From DAOTZU01 sp034433995 (GTDB taxonomy: Bacteria; Chloroflexota; Anaerolineae; UBA1429): a stretch of DNA of 6,635 nt. Positions 1 through 4,355 of this stretch are shown here, in pieces. Location of the stretch: NCBI GenBank assembly GCA_034433995.1, contig DAOTZU010000256.1, positions 1-6,635 of the forward strand, in the 5' to 3' direction. The notes beneath the pieces are model-generated. The model saw only the letters and a program-made list of their open reading frames with translations. It ran no database searches and was not told the DNA's origin. Each line of letters opens with the position of its first letter. The stretch's first letter is position 1. Made by a program: the position numbers and the translations under genes.

Positions 1-2
1 TG

Positions 3-179
3 GACGTGACGGGAGAAGTGATTCTGGACAAGGGTGTAGAGATGGTGATGCCTGGCGACAACGCCAACCTGACGGTGAAGCTGATCCAGCCGGTGGCGTT
101 GGAGGTGGGCTCGCGGTTTGCCATTCGTGAGGGTGGCAAGACGGTGGGCGCAGGCGTCCTCACCCAGATTATCGAATAG
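3..179 (+). CDS. tuf: Elongation factor Tu, C-terminal end (partial, 5' truncated by window)
   Basis: Reading frame 3 is open from the window edge to the TAG at 177-179 and gives 58 residues that are plainly the last part of EF-Tu domain 3. Recognisable segments are EMVMPGDNANLTVKL, RFAIREGGKTVGAG and the terminal TQIIE. EF-Tu is the GTPase that delivers aminoacyl-tRNA to the ribosomal A site; domain 3 is a beta barrel that contacts the tRNA T stem and EF-Ts. The GTPase domain lies upstream of the window. rpmG follows after a 32-base gap with no obvious terminator, so the two are probably co-transcribed. The family assignment is essentially certain; only whether this is a sole or duplicated tuf copy cannot be told from here. 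Confidence 0.97.
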   Translation, partial: DVTGEVILDKGVEMVMPGDNANLTVKLIQPVALEVGSRFAIREGGKTVGAGVLTQIIE

Positions 180-211
180 CCAGCCCGGATCTTGTGAGGT
201 CCTAACGCATC

Positions 212-376
212 ATGGCCAAGAAAGCGAATCGTGTGGTGATCACGCTGGCTTGCAGCGAGTGCAAGGAGCGTACGTATACGACCGAGAAAAACCGCAAGAA
301 CGACGCCAACCGTCTGACCTTGCGCAAGTATTGCCCGCGTTGTCGCAAACATACGGAACATCGGGAACAACGTTAA
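212..376 (+). CDS. rpmG: 50S ribosomal protein L33, zinc-binding form
   Basis: This encodes a 54-residue protein starting MAKKANRVVITLACSECKER, a normal length for L33. Two CxxC pairs are visible, C14/C17 and C41/C44, the zinc-ribbon arrangement of the C+ paralogue type. L33 binds 23S rRNA near the E site of the large subunit. The ATG at 212 is preceded by a GTGAGG purine stretch about 12 bases upstream, a somewhat distant ribosome binding site; no better in-frame start exists. It sits between tuf and tRNA-Trp, a common bacterial placement immediately before secE-nusG. Confidence 0.97.
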   Translation: MAKKANRVVITLACSECKERTYTTEKNRKNDANRLTLRKYCPRCRKHTEHREQR

Positions 377-391
377 GGGGCGTGGGCCCCT
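376..391 (+). other. Short GC hairpin between rpmG and tRNA-Trp
   Basis: AGGGGC (376-381) pairs with GCCCCT (386-391) around a GTGG loop, starting at the last base of the rpmG stop codon. No T-run follows, so it does not look like an intrinsic terminator. It lies 6 bases before the mature tRNA 5' end and could protect the rpmG mRNA 3' end or mark a processing boundary when RNase P frees the tRNA. The role is inferred; only the pairing is seen. Confidence 0.4.
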
Positions 392-397
392 CAACGC

Positions 398-470
398 AGG
401 CGAGTAGCTCAACTGGCAGAGCAACGGTCTCCAAAACCGTAGGTTGCGGGTTCGATTCCTGCCTCGCCTG
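398..470 (+). tRNA. trnW: tRNA-Trp (anticodon CCA)
   Basis: A complete 73-base cloverleaf. The acceptor stem AGGCGAG (398-404) pairs with CTCGCCT (463-469), with discriminator G470. The D stem is GCTC/GAGC (407-410/419-422). The anticodon stem ACGGT/ACCGT encloses loop CTCCAAA with anticodon CCA at 431-433. The T stem GCGGG/CCTGC encloses TTCGATT. All stems pair fully. The 3' CCA is not encoded (CCT follows), so it must be added by tRNA nucleotidyltransferase. It lies inside the tuf-rpmG-secE-nusG run and is probably cut from the same transcript; I see no convincing promoter of its own. Confidence 0.97.
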
Positions 471-480
471 CCTATTTTGC

Positions 481-556
481 AAGACACCGTGCCAGTCATG
501 TTCTAGCTGGGGGCGGTTAGCGGGTGGTATGACCCCACGATGACGGACGGTGTCTT
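481..556 (+). other. Structured spacer with long inverted repeat before secE
   Basis: AAGACACCGT (481-490) is the exact reverse complement of ACGGTGTCTT (547-556). The helix continues inward, CC (492-493) with GG (545-546) and GTCAT (495-499) with ATGAC (540-544), interrupted only by single-base bulges G491 and A494, for 17 pairs in all. Inside, CTAGC (503-507) can pair with GTTAG (516-520, one G-U) and GTGG (524-527) with CCAC (535-538), so the whole can fold as a three-way junction. No T-run follows it. It could be a leader RNA for secE-nusG, a processing structure downstream of the tRNA, or a small palindromic DNA repeat. I recognise no known RNA family. Confidence 0.5.
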
Positions 557-612
557 CAGTTGTCAGCAAATGGTGGCCCAGCCTTGCGGCACATGTCCAA
601 GGAGAGGCGCTC

Positions 613-846
613 GTGGTGAAAAAGGCTGCCGAACCGGCGAAAACGGTCAAAAAAGAGAAAAAAGAATTGCGCATCGTCCGCTATCTCAAAGAGGTGCGGG
701 CGGAGCTGAAAAAGGTGGTCTGGCCCACCCGGCGCGACACCCTTAACCTGACGGCCATCGTCCTTAGCGTCACGGCCGTCATGAGTATTGTATTGGGCCT
801 GCTGGATTGGCTTTTTGCCAAACTGTTTTCCTTGTTCATCCGTTGA
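613..846 (+). CDS. secE: Preprotein translocase subunit SecE
   Basis: This encodes a 77-residue single-span SecE, the small clamp subunit that stabilises SecY in the SecYEG protein-conducting channel of the inner membrane. The lysine-rich N-terminus (about 1-35) leads to the conserved amphipathic region VRAELKKVVWPTRRDT and then a hydrophobic span from about residue 45 to 75. The frame is open back to 550, but an AAGGAGA ribosome binding site at 599-605 sits 7 bases before the GTG at 613, so I choose that start; a second GTG at 616 is possible. The added upstream residues would run through the structured spacer and do not look like SecE. nusG follows 25 bases later, so secE-nusG form the usual pair. 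Confidence 0.93.
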   Translation: MVKKAAEPAKTVKKEKKELRIVRYLKEVRAELKKVVWPTRRDTLNLTAIVLSVTAVMSIVLGLLDWLFAKLFSLFIR

Positions 847-871
847 TCCAAGTGATTAGGTGAATTGCAAG

Positions 872-1534
872 ATGGAATCCGGTGTTCAAGCCTCTCAGGA
901 GCGCCCCAGCCGGCCCGCTGACGAGGCCCCCGAGCGCGATATTCCCCAGGAAGATGCGCCTGCCGAGCAGACCTCTGCCGAGGCCGCAGCGGAGACGCCT
1001 GCCGCCGAGGGGAAGCGCGAATGGTACGTGGTGCACAGCTACTCGGGGTACGAAAACAAGGTCAAAAAGAACCTCGAGCAGCGCATCGAGACCATGGGGA
1101 TGCAGAACAAGATCTTTCGCGTGGTGGTGCCCACCGAAGAAGAGGTGGAGATCCGCGATGGTCAGCGGCGCACCAGCCGACGGCGGGTTTTCCCCGGTTA
1201 CATCTTGGTAGAGATGATCATGGATGACGAATCCTGGTACGTGGTGCGCAACACGCCCGGCGTGACGGGATTCGTCGGTTCCGGGGCCAAACCCACCCCC
1301 CTCAGCCAGGAAGAGGTGGACAAGATCCTGCAACGCATGGAAGCGGAGCAGCCCAGGATCAAGGTGAGCTTCCGGGTGGGCGAGACGGTGCGCATCATCG
1401 AGGGCCCCTTTGCCGATTTCATGGCGGTGGTGGACGAGCTGTACCCCGATCGGGGCAAAGTGCGCCTCCTGGTTTCTTTCTTTGGACGGGAGACGCCGGT
1501 GGAGATGGATTTCCTCCAGATCGAACGCATCTAA
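872..1534 (+). CDS. nusG: Transcription termination/antitermination factor NusG
   Basis: This encodes a 220-residue NusG, the universal factor that binds the RNA polymerase clamp through its N-terminal domain and contacts Rho or ribosomal protein S10 through its KOW domain. Residues 1-48 are an acidic, Pro/Ala/Glu-rich, probably disordered extension. The NGN domain starts at REWYVVHSYSGYE (49-61) and includes RRVFPGYILVEM (104-115). A linker at about 145-160 leads to the KOW domain, VGETVRIIEGPFADF (169-183) through SFFGRETPVEMDF (202-214). The frame also has a GTG at 860, but AGGTGA at 858-863 overlaps it and is 8 bases before the ATG at 872, so the ATG is preferred. It follows secE and precedes rplK by 25 bases. 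Confidence 0.96.
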   Translation: MESGVQASQERPSRPADEAPERDIPQEDAPAEQTSAEAAAETPAAEGKREWYVVHSYSGYENKVKKNLEQRIETMGMQNKIFRVVVPTEEEVEIRDGQRRTSRRRVFPGYILVEMIMDDESWYVVRNTPGVTGFVGSGAKPTPLSQEEVDKILQRMEAEQPRIKVSFRVGETVRIIEGPFADFMAVVDELYPDRGKVRLLVSFFGRETPVEMDFLQIERI

Positions 1535-1559
1535 ATCCGGCGAAAGAGGTAGATTCGCT

Positions 1560-1985
1560 ATGGCCAAAAAAGTTGTGGCGGTGGTCAAATTGCAGCTTCA
1601 GGCGGGGAAGGCCAACCCGGCGCCTCCGGTGGGCCCGGCCTTGGGCCAGCATGGCGTGAATATTATGCAGTTCTGCAAAGAATATAACGCCCGCACTCAG
1701 GCCCAGGCGGGGATGGTCATCCCGGTGGAGATCACCGTCTATAGTGACCGCTCCTTCTCCTTTGTCACCAAGACGCCACCGGCCAAGGATCTGCTGCTCA
1801 AGGCCGCCGGCGTGGCCAAAGGTTCGGCCCAACCCAAGACCGCCAAGGTGGGCAGCGTGACCAGGGCGCAGCTCCGCGAGATCGCCCAGCTCAAAATGCC
1901 CGATTTGAACGCGGTGGATTTGGAAGGGGCGATGAGGCAGATCGAGGGCACCGCCCGCAGCATGGGCATCACGATTACCGATTGA
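1560..1985 (+). CDS. rplK: 50S ribosomal protein L11
   Basis: This encodes 141 residues, exactly the usual L11 length. The N-terminal domain carries the proline-rich PAPPVGPALGQHGVNIM segment (about 21-37) that contacts translation factors and, in other bacteria, thiostrepton-class drugs. The C-terminal domain, about 75-141, binds the GTPase-associated centre of 23S rRNA and ends ARSMGITITD. L11 is also needed for RelA activation on the ribosome in well-studied species. The ATG at 1560 has an AAGAGG ribosome binding site about 10 bases upstream. rplK and rplA are separated by 92 bases, unusually long for this pair, and the gap holds structured RNA described separately. Confidence 0.97.
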   Translation: MAKKVVAVVKLQLQAGKANPAPPVGPALGQHGVNIMQFCKEYNARTQAQAGMVIPVEITVYSDRSFSFVTKTPPAKDLLLKAAGVAKGSAQPKTAKVGSVTRAQLREIAQLKMPDLNAVDLEGAMRQIEGTARSMGITITD

Positions 1986-1993
1986 AGCAGCAA

Positions 1994-2023
1994 GCGTGAC
2001 GCCGCTCTTGGCGCGCACGTTTT
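1994..2023 (+). terminator. Weak terminator-like hairpin after rplK
   Basis: GCGTG (1994-1998) can pair with CACGT (2016-2020), with one G-U. After a small internal loop, CGCC (2000-2003) pairs with GGCG (2010-2013) around a 6-base loop. A run of four T (2020-2023) follows. This resembles an inefficient intrinsic terminator or a processing stem placed just before the putative L1-binding site. The T-run is short and overlaps the stem, so full termination before rplA is unlikely. Confidence 0.3.
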
Positions 2024-2073
2024 GTGGGAGGACCGCAGCGCCCAGCGCGAGGTCCGTCAATACCACGAGGAGG
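2024..2073 (+). promoter_or_regulatory. Putative L1-binding mRNA element (mimic of 23S rRNA site) overlapping the rplA ribosome binding site
   Basis: GTGG (2024-2027) pairs with CCAC (2063-2066). An asymmetric loop follows, GA (2028-2029) on one side and GTCAATA (2056-2062) on the other. GGACC (2030-2034) then pairs with GGTCC (2051-2055), and GCGC (2038-2041) with GCGC (2045-2048) at the tip. The two conserved-looking strands, GTGGGAGG and CAATACCAC, closely match the strands I recall from the E. coli 23S rRNA L1 region, GTGGGAGG and AAATACCAC. L1 represses its own operon by binding an mRNA copy of its rRNA site. Here the right arm runs straight into GAGGAGGA, the rplA ribosome binding site 4 bases before its ATG, so bound L1 could block initiation. 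The function is inferred from this similarity and position. Confidence 0.7.
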
Positions 2074-2077
2074 AAAC

Positions 2078-2794
2078 ATGGGTAAACACGGGAAAAAGTA
2101 TCTGGAAAAGCTTCGCTTGGTGGATCGCACCAAGGAATATGAGCCCCGCGAGGCCGTCGAGCTGATCAAGCAGCTCGCCTTTGCCAAGTTCGATGAGACG
2201 GTGGACCTCCACATTCGCACCAATGTGGATCCGCGCCATGCCGACCAGCAAATCCGCGGCGTGGTGACTTTGCCGGCCGGCACGGGCAAGAGCGTGCGCA
2301 TCCTGGTCTTTGCCGAAGGCGAGGCGGCGCGGTTGGCCCAAGAGGCCGGCGCCGATTATGTGGGTACCGATGAGTACGTGCAAAAGATCCAGGAGGGCTG
2401 GCTCGAGTTTGATGTCGCTCTGGCCGTGCCCCAGGTCATGGGCAAGATCGGCCGTCTGGGGCGCATCCTCGGCCCGCGCGGCTTGATGCCCAACCCCAAG
2501 GCCGGCACGGTGGTGCAGCCGGATGATATTCCGGCCACCATTCAGCAGTTGCGGCAAGGCCGGGTGGAGTTTCGCGTGGACCGCACGGCGAATTTGCACA
2601 TCCCCATCGGCAAGGCCAGTTTCACCGTGGATCAATTGATGGCTAACCTGACCGCGGTGATGGAGGCCATCGTCCGGGCGCGGCCCTCGGCCGTCAAGGG
2701 GCAATACTTGCGCCGGGTGACGTTGACCACCACCATGGGGCCCGGCGTGCGGTTGGATCTCGCCGCGTGCCAAAATTTGCGCGCTAGTCTGTAA
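2078..2794 (+). CDS. rplA: 50S ribosomal protein L1
   Basis: This encodes 238 residues, normal for bacterial L1, which forms the mobile L1 stalk that helps move deacylated tRNA out through the E site. Recognisable blocks are FDETVDLHIRTNVDPRHADQ (about 38-57), RGVVTLPAGTGKSVRI (60-75), the domain II signature GRILGPRGLMPNPKAGTV (about 128-145), and the C-terminal TTTMGPGVRLD. The frame is open back to 2024, but a strong GAGGAGGA ribosome binding site (2067-2074) fixes the ATG at 2078. The upstream codons fall in the structured L1-site region. Autoregulation through that site is likely. The gene ends at the start of the L10 leader, so rplJL expression is set separately from rplKA. Confidence 0.97.
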   Translation: MGKHGKKYLEKLRLVDRTKEYEPREAVELIKQLAFAKFDETVDLHIRTNVDPRHADQQIRGVVTLPAGTGKSVRILVFAEGEAARLAQEAGADYVGTDEYVQKIQEGWLEFDVALAVPQVMGKIGRLGRILGPRGLMPNPKAGTVVQPDDIPATIQQLRQGRVEFRVDRTANLHIPIGKASFTVDQLMANLTAVMEAIVRARPSAVKGQYLRRVTLTTTMGPGVRLDLAACQNLRASL

Positions 2795-2847
2795 ATAGCC
2801 AAGCCGTAGACAGCAGGGGCGTTGCGACGCTTAATCACCTGCCGAGG

Positions 2848-2893
2848 CAAGACGCAAGATGACTCCCTCACGTGAGGGAGATATCGGGTCTTG
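2848..2893 (+). promoter_or_regulatory. Antiterminator hairpin of the L10 leader with perfect 18-bp palindrome
   Basis: CTCCCTCACGTGAGGGAG (2863-2880) is a perfect palindrome that folds as a tight hairpin. Its helix can be extended by GAT (2858-2860) with ATC (2883-2885) and, after an internal loop, CAAGAC (2848-2853) with GTCTTG (2888-2893). The last pairing uses the left arm of the downstream terminator, so the two structures exclude each other. CAAGAC abuts the L10-binding core, so L10 binding could displace the antiterminator and let the terminator form. The pairing is seen; the mechanism is inferred. Confidence 0.6.
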
Positions 2894-2925
2894 GCCCTGG
2901 CAGGAGCCAAGACCCGGTTTCTTTT
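2885..2925 (+). terminator. Rho-independent terminator inside the rplJ leader
   Basis: CGGGTCTTGGC (2885-2895) pairs perfectly over 11 bp with GCCAAGACCCG (2906-2916). CCT/AGG can pair further inside the loop. GGTTTCTTTT (2916-2925) follows. This is a standard intrinsic terminator placed just before the rplJ ribosome binding site. Its left arm is shared with the antiterminator, making it the off state of the attenuator. Confidence 0.82.
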
Positions 2926-2943
2926 AAAGGAGGTGAGAATCCC

Positions 2944-3480
2944 TTGGCACTGACGTTGGAGCAGAAGCAAAAGATTTTGGAAGGGTACGCGAGCCGGATC
3001 TCCCGGGCGCAGGTGATGGTTTGGGCCAACTACCGTGGTCTGACGGTGGCCCAGATCTCGAACCTGCGCAAGCAGTTGCGTGGCGTGGACGCCGAGGCCA
3101 TGGTCGTCAAGAACTCGCTCATGCGCAAGGCGCTGGAGCGGGCGCAACTGCCCTACGATCACGAGCTCATGGCGGGGCCGTGCGTGGTCACCTTCATGTA
3201 TGGGGATGTGGCCGCGGCGACCAAAGCAGTGACCGATTTCGCCCGCCTCAACGAGGCCGTGTTCCAGCTCAAGGGCGGGGTGATCGGTCGCCGGGTGGTC
3301 AAGCCCGAGCAGATTCGCGAGCTGACCCAGCTACCTTCCCGCGAGGTCATGTTGGCGCGGGTGGTGGGCGGCATCCAGGCGCCCCTCACCGGCTTGGTGG
3401 GGACCCTCTCGGCGGTGTTGCGTGGGTTGCTCAACGTGCTCAATGCCCGGGCCAAGCAGCTAGAGGGAGCGCCGAGCTGA
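2944..3480 (+). CDS. rplJ: 50S ribosomal protein L10
   Basis: This encodes 178 residues beginning (TTG)-ALTLEQKQKIL. L10 anchors the ribosomal stalk: its N-terminal domain binds 23S rRNA next to L11, and its C-terminal helix carries L7/L12 dimers. The signature NYRGLTVAQISNLRKQLR (about 29-46) and VVKNSLMRKAL are visible, and the C-terminal helix is GLVGTLSAVLRGLLNVLNAR. The frame runs back to 2872 through the attenuator, but AAAGGAGGTGA (2926-2936), an extended match to the anti-Shine-Dalgarno, lies 7 bases before the TTG at 2944, where L10 homology begins. The rare TTG start is offset by this very strong ribosome binding site. Expression is probably controlled by the upstream L10 leader. 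Confidence 0.95.
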   Translation: MALTLEQKQKILEGYASRISRAQVMVWANYRGLTVAQISNLRKQLRGVDAEAMVVKNSLMRKALERAQLPYDHELMAGPCVVTFMYGDVAAATKAVTDFARLNEAVFQLKGGVIGRRVVKPEQIRELTQLPSREVMLARVVGGIQAPLTGLVGTLSAVLRGLLNVLNARAKQLEGAPS

Positions 3481-3491
3481 GCTCCCTCGGC
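3463..3491 (+). other. Hairpin spanning the rplJ stop codon
   Basis: GAGGGAGC (3463-3470) pairs perfectly with GCTCCCTC (3481-3488), enclosing the rplJ stop codon (3478-3480). An alternative stem, GCCGAG (3471-3476) with CTCGGC (3486-3491), uses overlapping bases, so only one can form at a time. No T-run follows. L7/L12 is needed in several copies per L10, so an element here could help raise rplL output by processing or mRNA protection. That role is inferred. Confidence 0.45.
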
Positions 3492-3547
3492 AGGATGGGA
3501 TCGCAGCTCAAACACATCTGGAATCAAGCACCGAATGGAGGTTTAAC

Positions 3548-3931
3548 GTGACAAAGGAAGAGATCATTGCAGCCATCAGCAACATGACCGTGCTGGAACT
3601 GGCCGAGCTGGTCAAGGCTCTGGAGGAGAAATTCGGCGTGAGCGCCGCCGCCCCCGTGGCGATGGCGGCTGTGGCCGCCCCCGCGGCTGCCGAGGCTGCC
3701 GCGGCCCCCGTGGAGGAGCAGACCGAGTTCGACGTGATCCTGAGCAGCGTGGGCGACCAAAAGATCCAGGTGATCAAGGTGGTGCGCGAGCTCACCAACC
3801 TGGGCCTGCGCGAGGCCAAGGAAGTGGTGGATGGTGCGCCTTCCACCGTGCTCAAGGCCGTCAACAAGGAGCAGGCCGCCGCGGCCAAGGAAAAGCTCGA
3901 GGCCGTGGGCGCCAAGGTCGAGATCAAGTAA
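3548..3931 (+). CDS. rplL: 50S ribosomal protein L7/L12
   Basis: This encodes 127 residues, typical for L7/L12, the multi-copy stalk protein that recruits and activates translation GTPases. The N-terminal dimerisation helices (1-30) read MTKEEIIAAISNMTVLELAE onward. A flexible Ala/Pro hinge covers about 31-56. The C-terminal factor-binding domain runs from EFDVILSSVGDQKIQVIKVV (about 60-79) through LREAKEVVDGAPSTVLKAV to the end KVEIK. The start is GTG at 3548 with GGAGGT (3537-3542) 5 bases upstream; the sequence begins exactly as the family does, so no longer start is needed. It is the last gene of the ribosomal protein run and is followed at once by a strong terminator, not by rpoB as in many bacteria. 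Confidence 0.97.
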   Translation: MTKEEIIAAISNMTVLELAELVKALEEKFGVSAAAPVAMAAVAAPAAAEAAAAPVEEQTEFDVILSSVGDQKIQVIKVVRELTNLGLREAKEVVDGAPSTVLKAVNKEQAAAAKEKLEAVGAKVEIK

Positions 3932-3940
3932 TCCAGCCCA

Positions 3941-3978
3941 AAAAAGTGAAACCGACGACGCCGTCGGTTTCACTTTTT
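3941..3978 (+). terminator. Strong, probably bidirectional intrinsic terminator after rplL
   Basis: Bases 3941-3957 and 3962-3978 form a perfect 17-bp inverted repeat around the loop ACGC. A GC core (ACCGACG/CGTCGGT) is flanked by GTGAA/TTCAC and a five-A/five-T edge. The T-run serves + strand transcripts ending after rplL, and the A-run gives a T-run on the - strand for transcripts leaving the convergent tRNA-Arg gene, whose 3' end is only 5 bases away. Confidence 0.92.
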
Positions 3979-3982
3979 CTAC

Positions 3983-4059
3983 TGCGCCCCAGGCAGGACT
4001 CGAACCTGCGGCCTGCTGCTTAGAAGGCAGTTGCTCTATCCGCTGAGCTACTGGGGCGC
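3983..4059 (-). tRNA. trnR: tRNA-Arg (anticodon TCT)
   Basis: Read on the - strand, the acceptor stem GCGCCCC (4059-4053) pairs with GGGGCGC (3990-3984), with discriminator A at 3983. The D arm has the GTAGCTCAGCGGATAGAGC pattern. The anticodon stem CTGC/GCAG encloses CTTCTAA with anticodon TCT at 4024-4022, which reads AGA. The T arm is GCAGG-TTCGAGT-CCTGC. The outermost anticodon-stem pair is an A-C mismatch, the only irregularity. CCA is not encoded. It is convergent with rplL across the shared terminator and has its own promoter upstream. Confidence 0.95.
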
Positions 4060-4077
4060 GGAGTTTGTCACGCCCCT

Positions 4078-4107
4078 ATTATAGCACGCCCGCGGCGAAG
4101 GGGCCAA
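4078..4107 (-). promoter_or_regulatory. Sigma-70-type promoter of tRNA-Arg with extended -10
   Basis: On the - strand, TATAAT (4083-4078) is a perfect -10 box preceded by TGC, giving the extended form TGCTATAAT. A -35-like TTGGCC (4107-4102) lies 18 bases upstream and matches 4 of 6 consensus bases. Transcription would start near 4071, about a dozen bases before the mature tRNA 5' end at 4059, a very compact stable-RNA promoter. The bases after the -10 are GC-rich (AGGGGCG), reminiscent of discriminators in growth-rate-controlled stable RNA promoters. Confidence 0.82.
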
Positions 4108-4108
4108 A

Positions 4109-4251
4109 CGCGGGGTGTCGAGAGAATACCCCGTCGGTTAGAAACCGACGTCTGGCGATAGCAAGCCCGCGCCGCGGGCTTACCAAGGAGAGCCGTCGGA
4201 TTCTATCCGACGGCGGGCGCGGCCTCGCTTGCCCTTTTTCGATACTCCGCG
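4109..4251. repeat. 143-bp palindrome-rich element between divergent promoters
   Basis: The ends are imperfect terminal inverted repeats: CGCGGGGTGTCG (4109-4120) against the reverse complement of 4240-4251, CGCGGAGTATCG, differing by two transitions. Inside are four hairpins in a row. CGTCGGTT/AACCGACG (4132-4139/4143-4150) is first. AAGCCCGC/GCGGGCTT (4163-4170/4174-4181) is second, and GCCGTCGGAT/ATCCGACGGC (4192-4201/4205-4214) third. The fourth is weaker, GGGCGCG/CGC-tt-GCCC (4215-4221/4226-4234). The first and third hairpins are reverse-complement copies of each other with one compensating T-A to A-T pair change. It could be a non-autonomous repeat or a structured RNA. Both flanking promoters point away from it, which favours a DNA-level repeat. 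I recognise no named family. Confidence 0.6.
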
Positions 4252-4257
4252 GCGCCC

Positions 4258-4286
4258 TTGACGGTTGCCCCGCTCCCCGCTACAAT
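4258..4286 (+). promoter_or_regulatory. Sigma-70-type promoter for the ATPase operon
   Basis: TTGACG (4258-4263) and TACAAT (4281-4286) each match 5 of 6 consensus bases and are separated by exactly 17 bases. Transcription would begin near 4293. This leaves a leader of roughly 60 bases to the small reading frame at 4356 or 230 bases to the large ATPase. Just after the start, CTCGGC (4298-4303) can pair with GCCGAG (4317-4322), giving a hairpin near the mRNA 5' end. No operator can be named. Confidence 0.8.
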
Positions 4287-4355
4287 AAGGCCGGTCTCTC
4301 GGCTGCGCCATCCCAGGCCGAGTCCCTGGAGAGATCATGCACGAGATACCCACCG

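Larger units (their letters stand above)
2798..2925 (+). promoter_or_regulatory. L10 leader: L10(L12)-responsive attenuator upstream of rplJ
   Basis: The 149-base rplA-rplJ gap carries the hallmarks of the ribosomal protein L10 leader RNA. GCAGG (2813-2817) pairs with CCTGC (2838-2842), enclosing GCGT/ACGC (2819-2822/2827-2830), with the characteristic GTAGACAGCAGG and CTTAATCACCTGCCGAGG strands. In the family, the L10-L12 complex binds this fold when in excess and shuts down rplJL. Downstream are two competing hairpins listed separately, an antiterminator (2848-2893) and a terminator (2885-2925). The 5' leader also has GCCAAG (2798-2803), complementary to CTTGGC in the terminator's left arm. 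The layout points to control by premature termination rather than only by blocking translation; the direction of the switch is inferred. Confidence 0.88.

Noticed and set aside
477..533. A secE promoter (TTGCAA, or the TGGTATGAC extended -10)
   Set aside because: No -10/-35 pair with good match and spacing was found; the best candidates lie inside the inverted-repeat structure and match too weakly to support a call.
240..674. A 144-codon - strand open frame across rpmG, tRNA-Trp and secE
   Set aside because: It overlaps a tRNA and two confidently assigned genes and has no family resemblance; it is a chance frame.
3983..4059. tRNA-Arg as an attachment site for an integrated island carrying the ATPase
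   Set aside because: Integrases normally use the tRNA 3' end, which here faces the rplL terminator. The ATPase lies on the 5' side, and no repeat of the tRNA 3' end or integrase is seen in the window.
4109..4251. CRISPR array
   Set aside because: The hairpin repeats are not evenly spaced, are in opposite orientations, and have no spacer-like unique segments of constant length.
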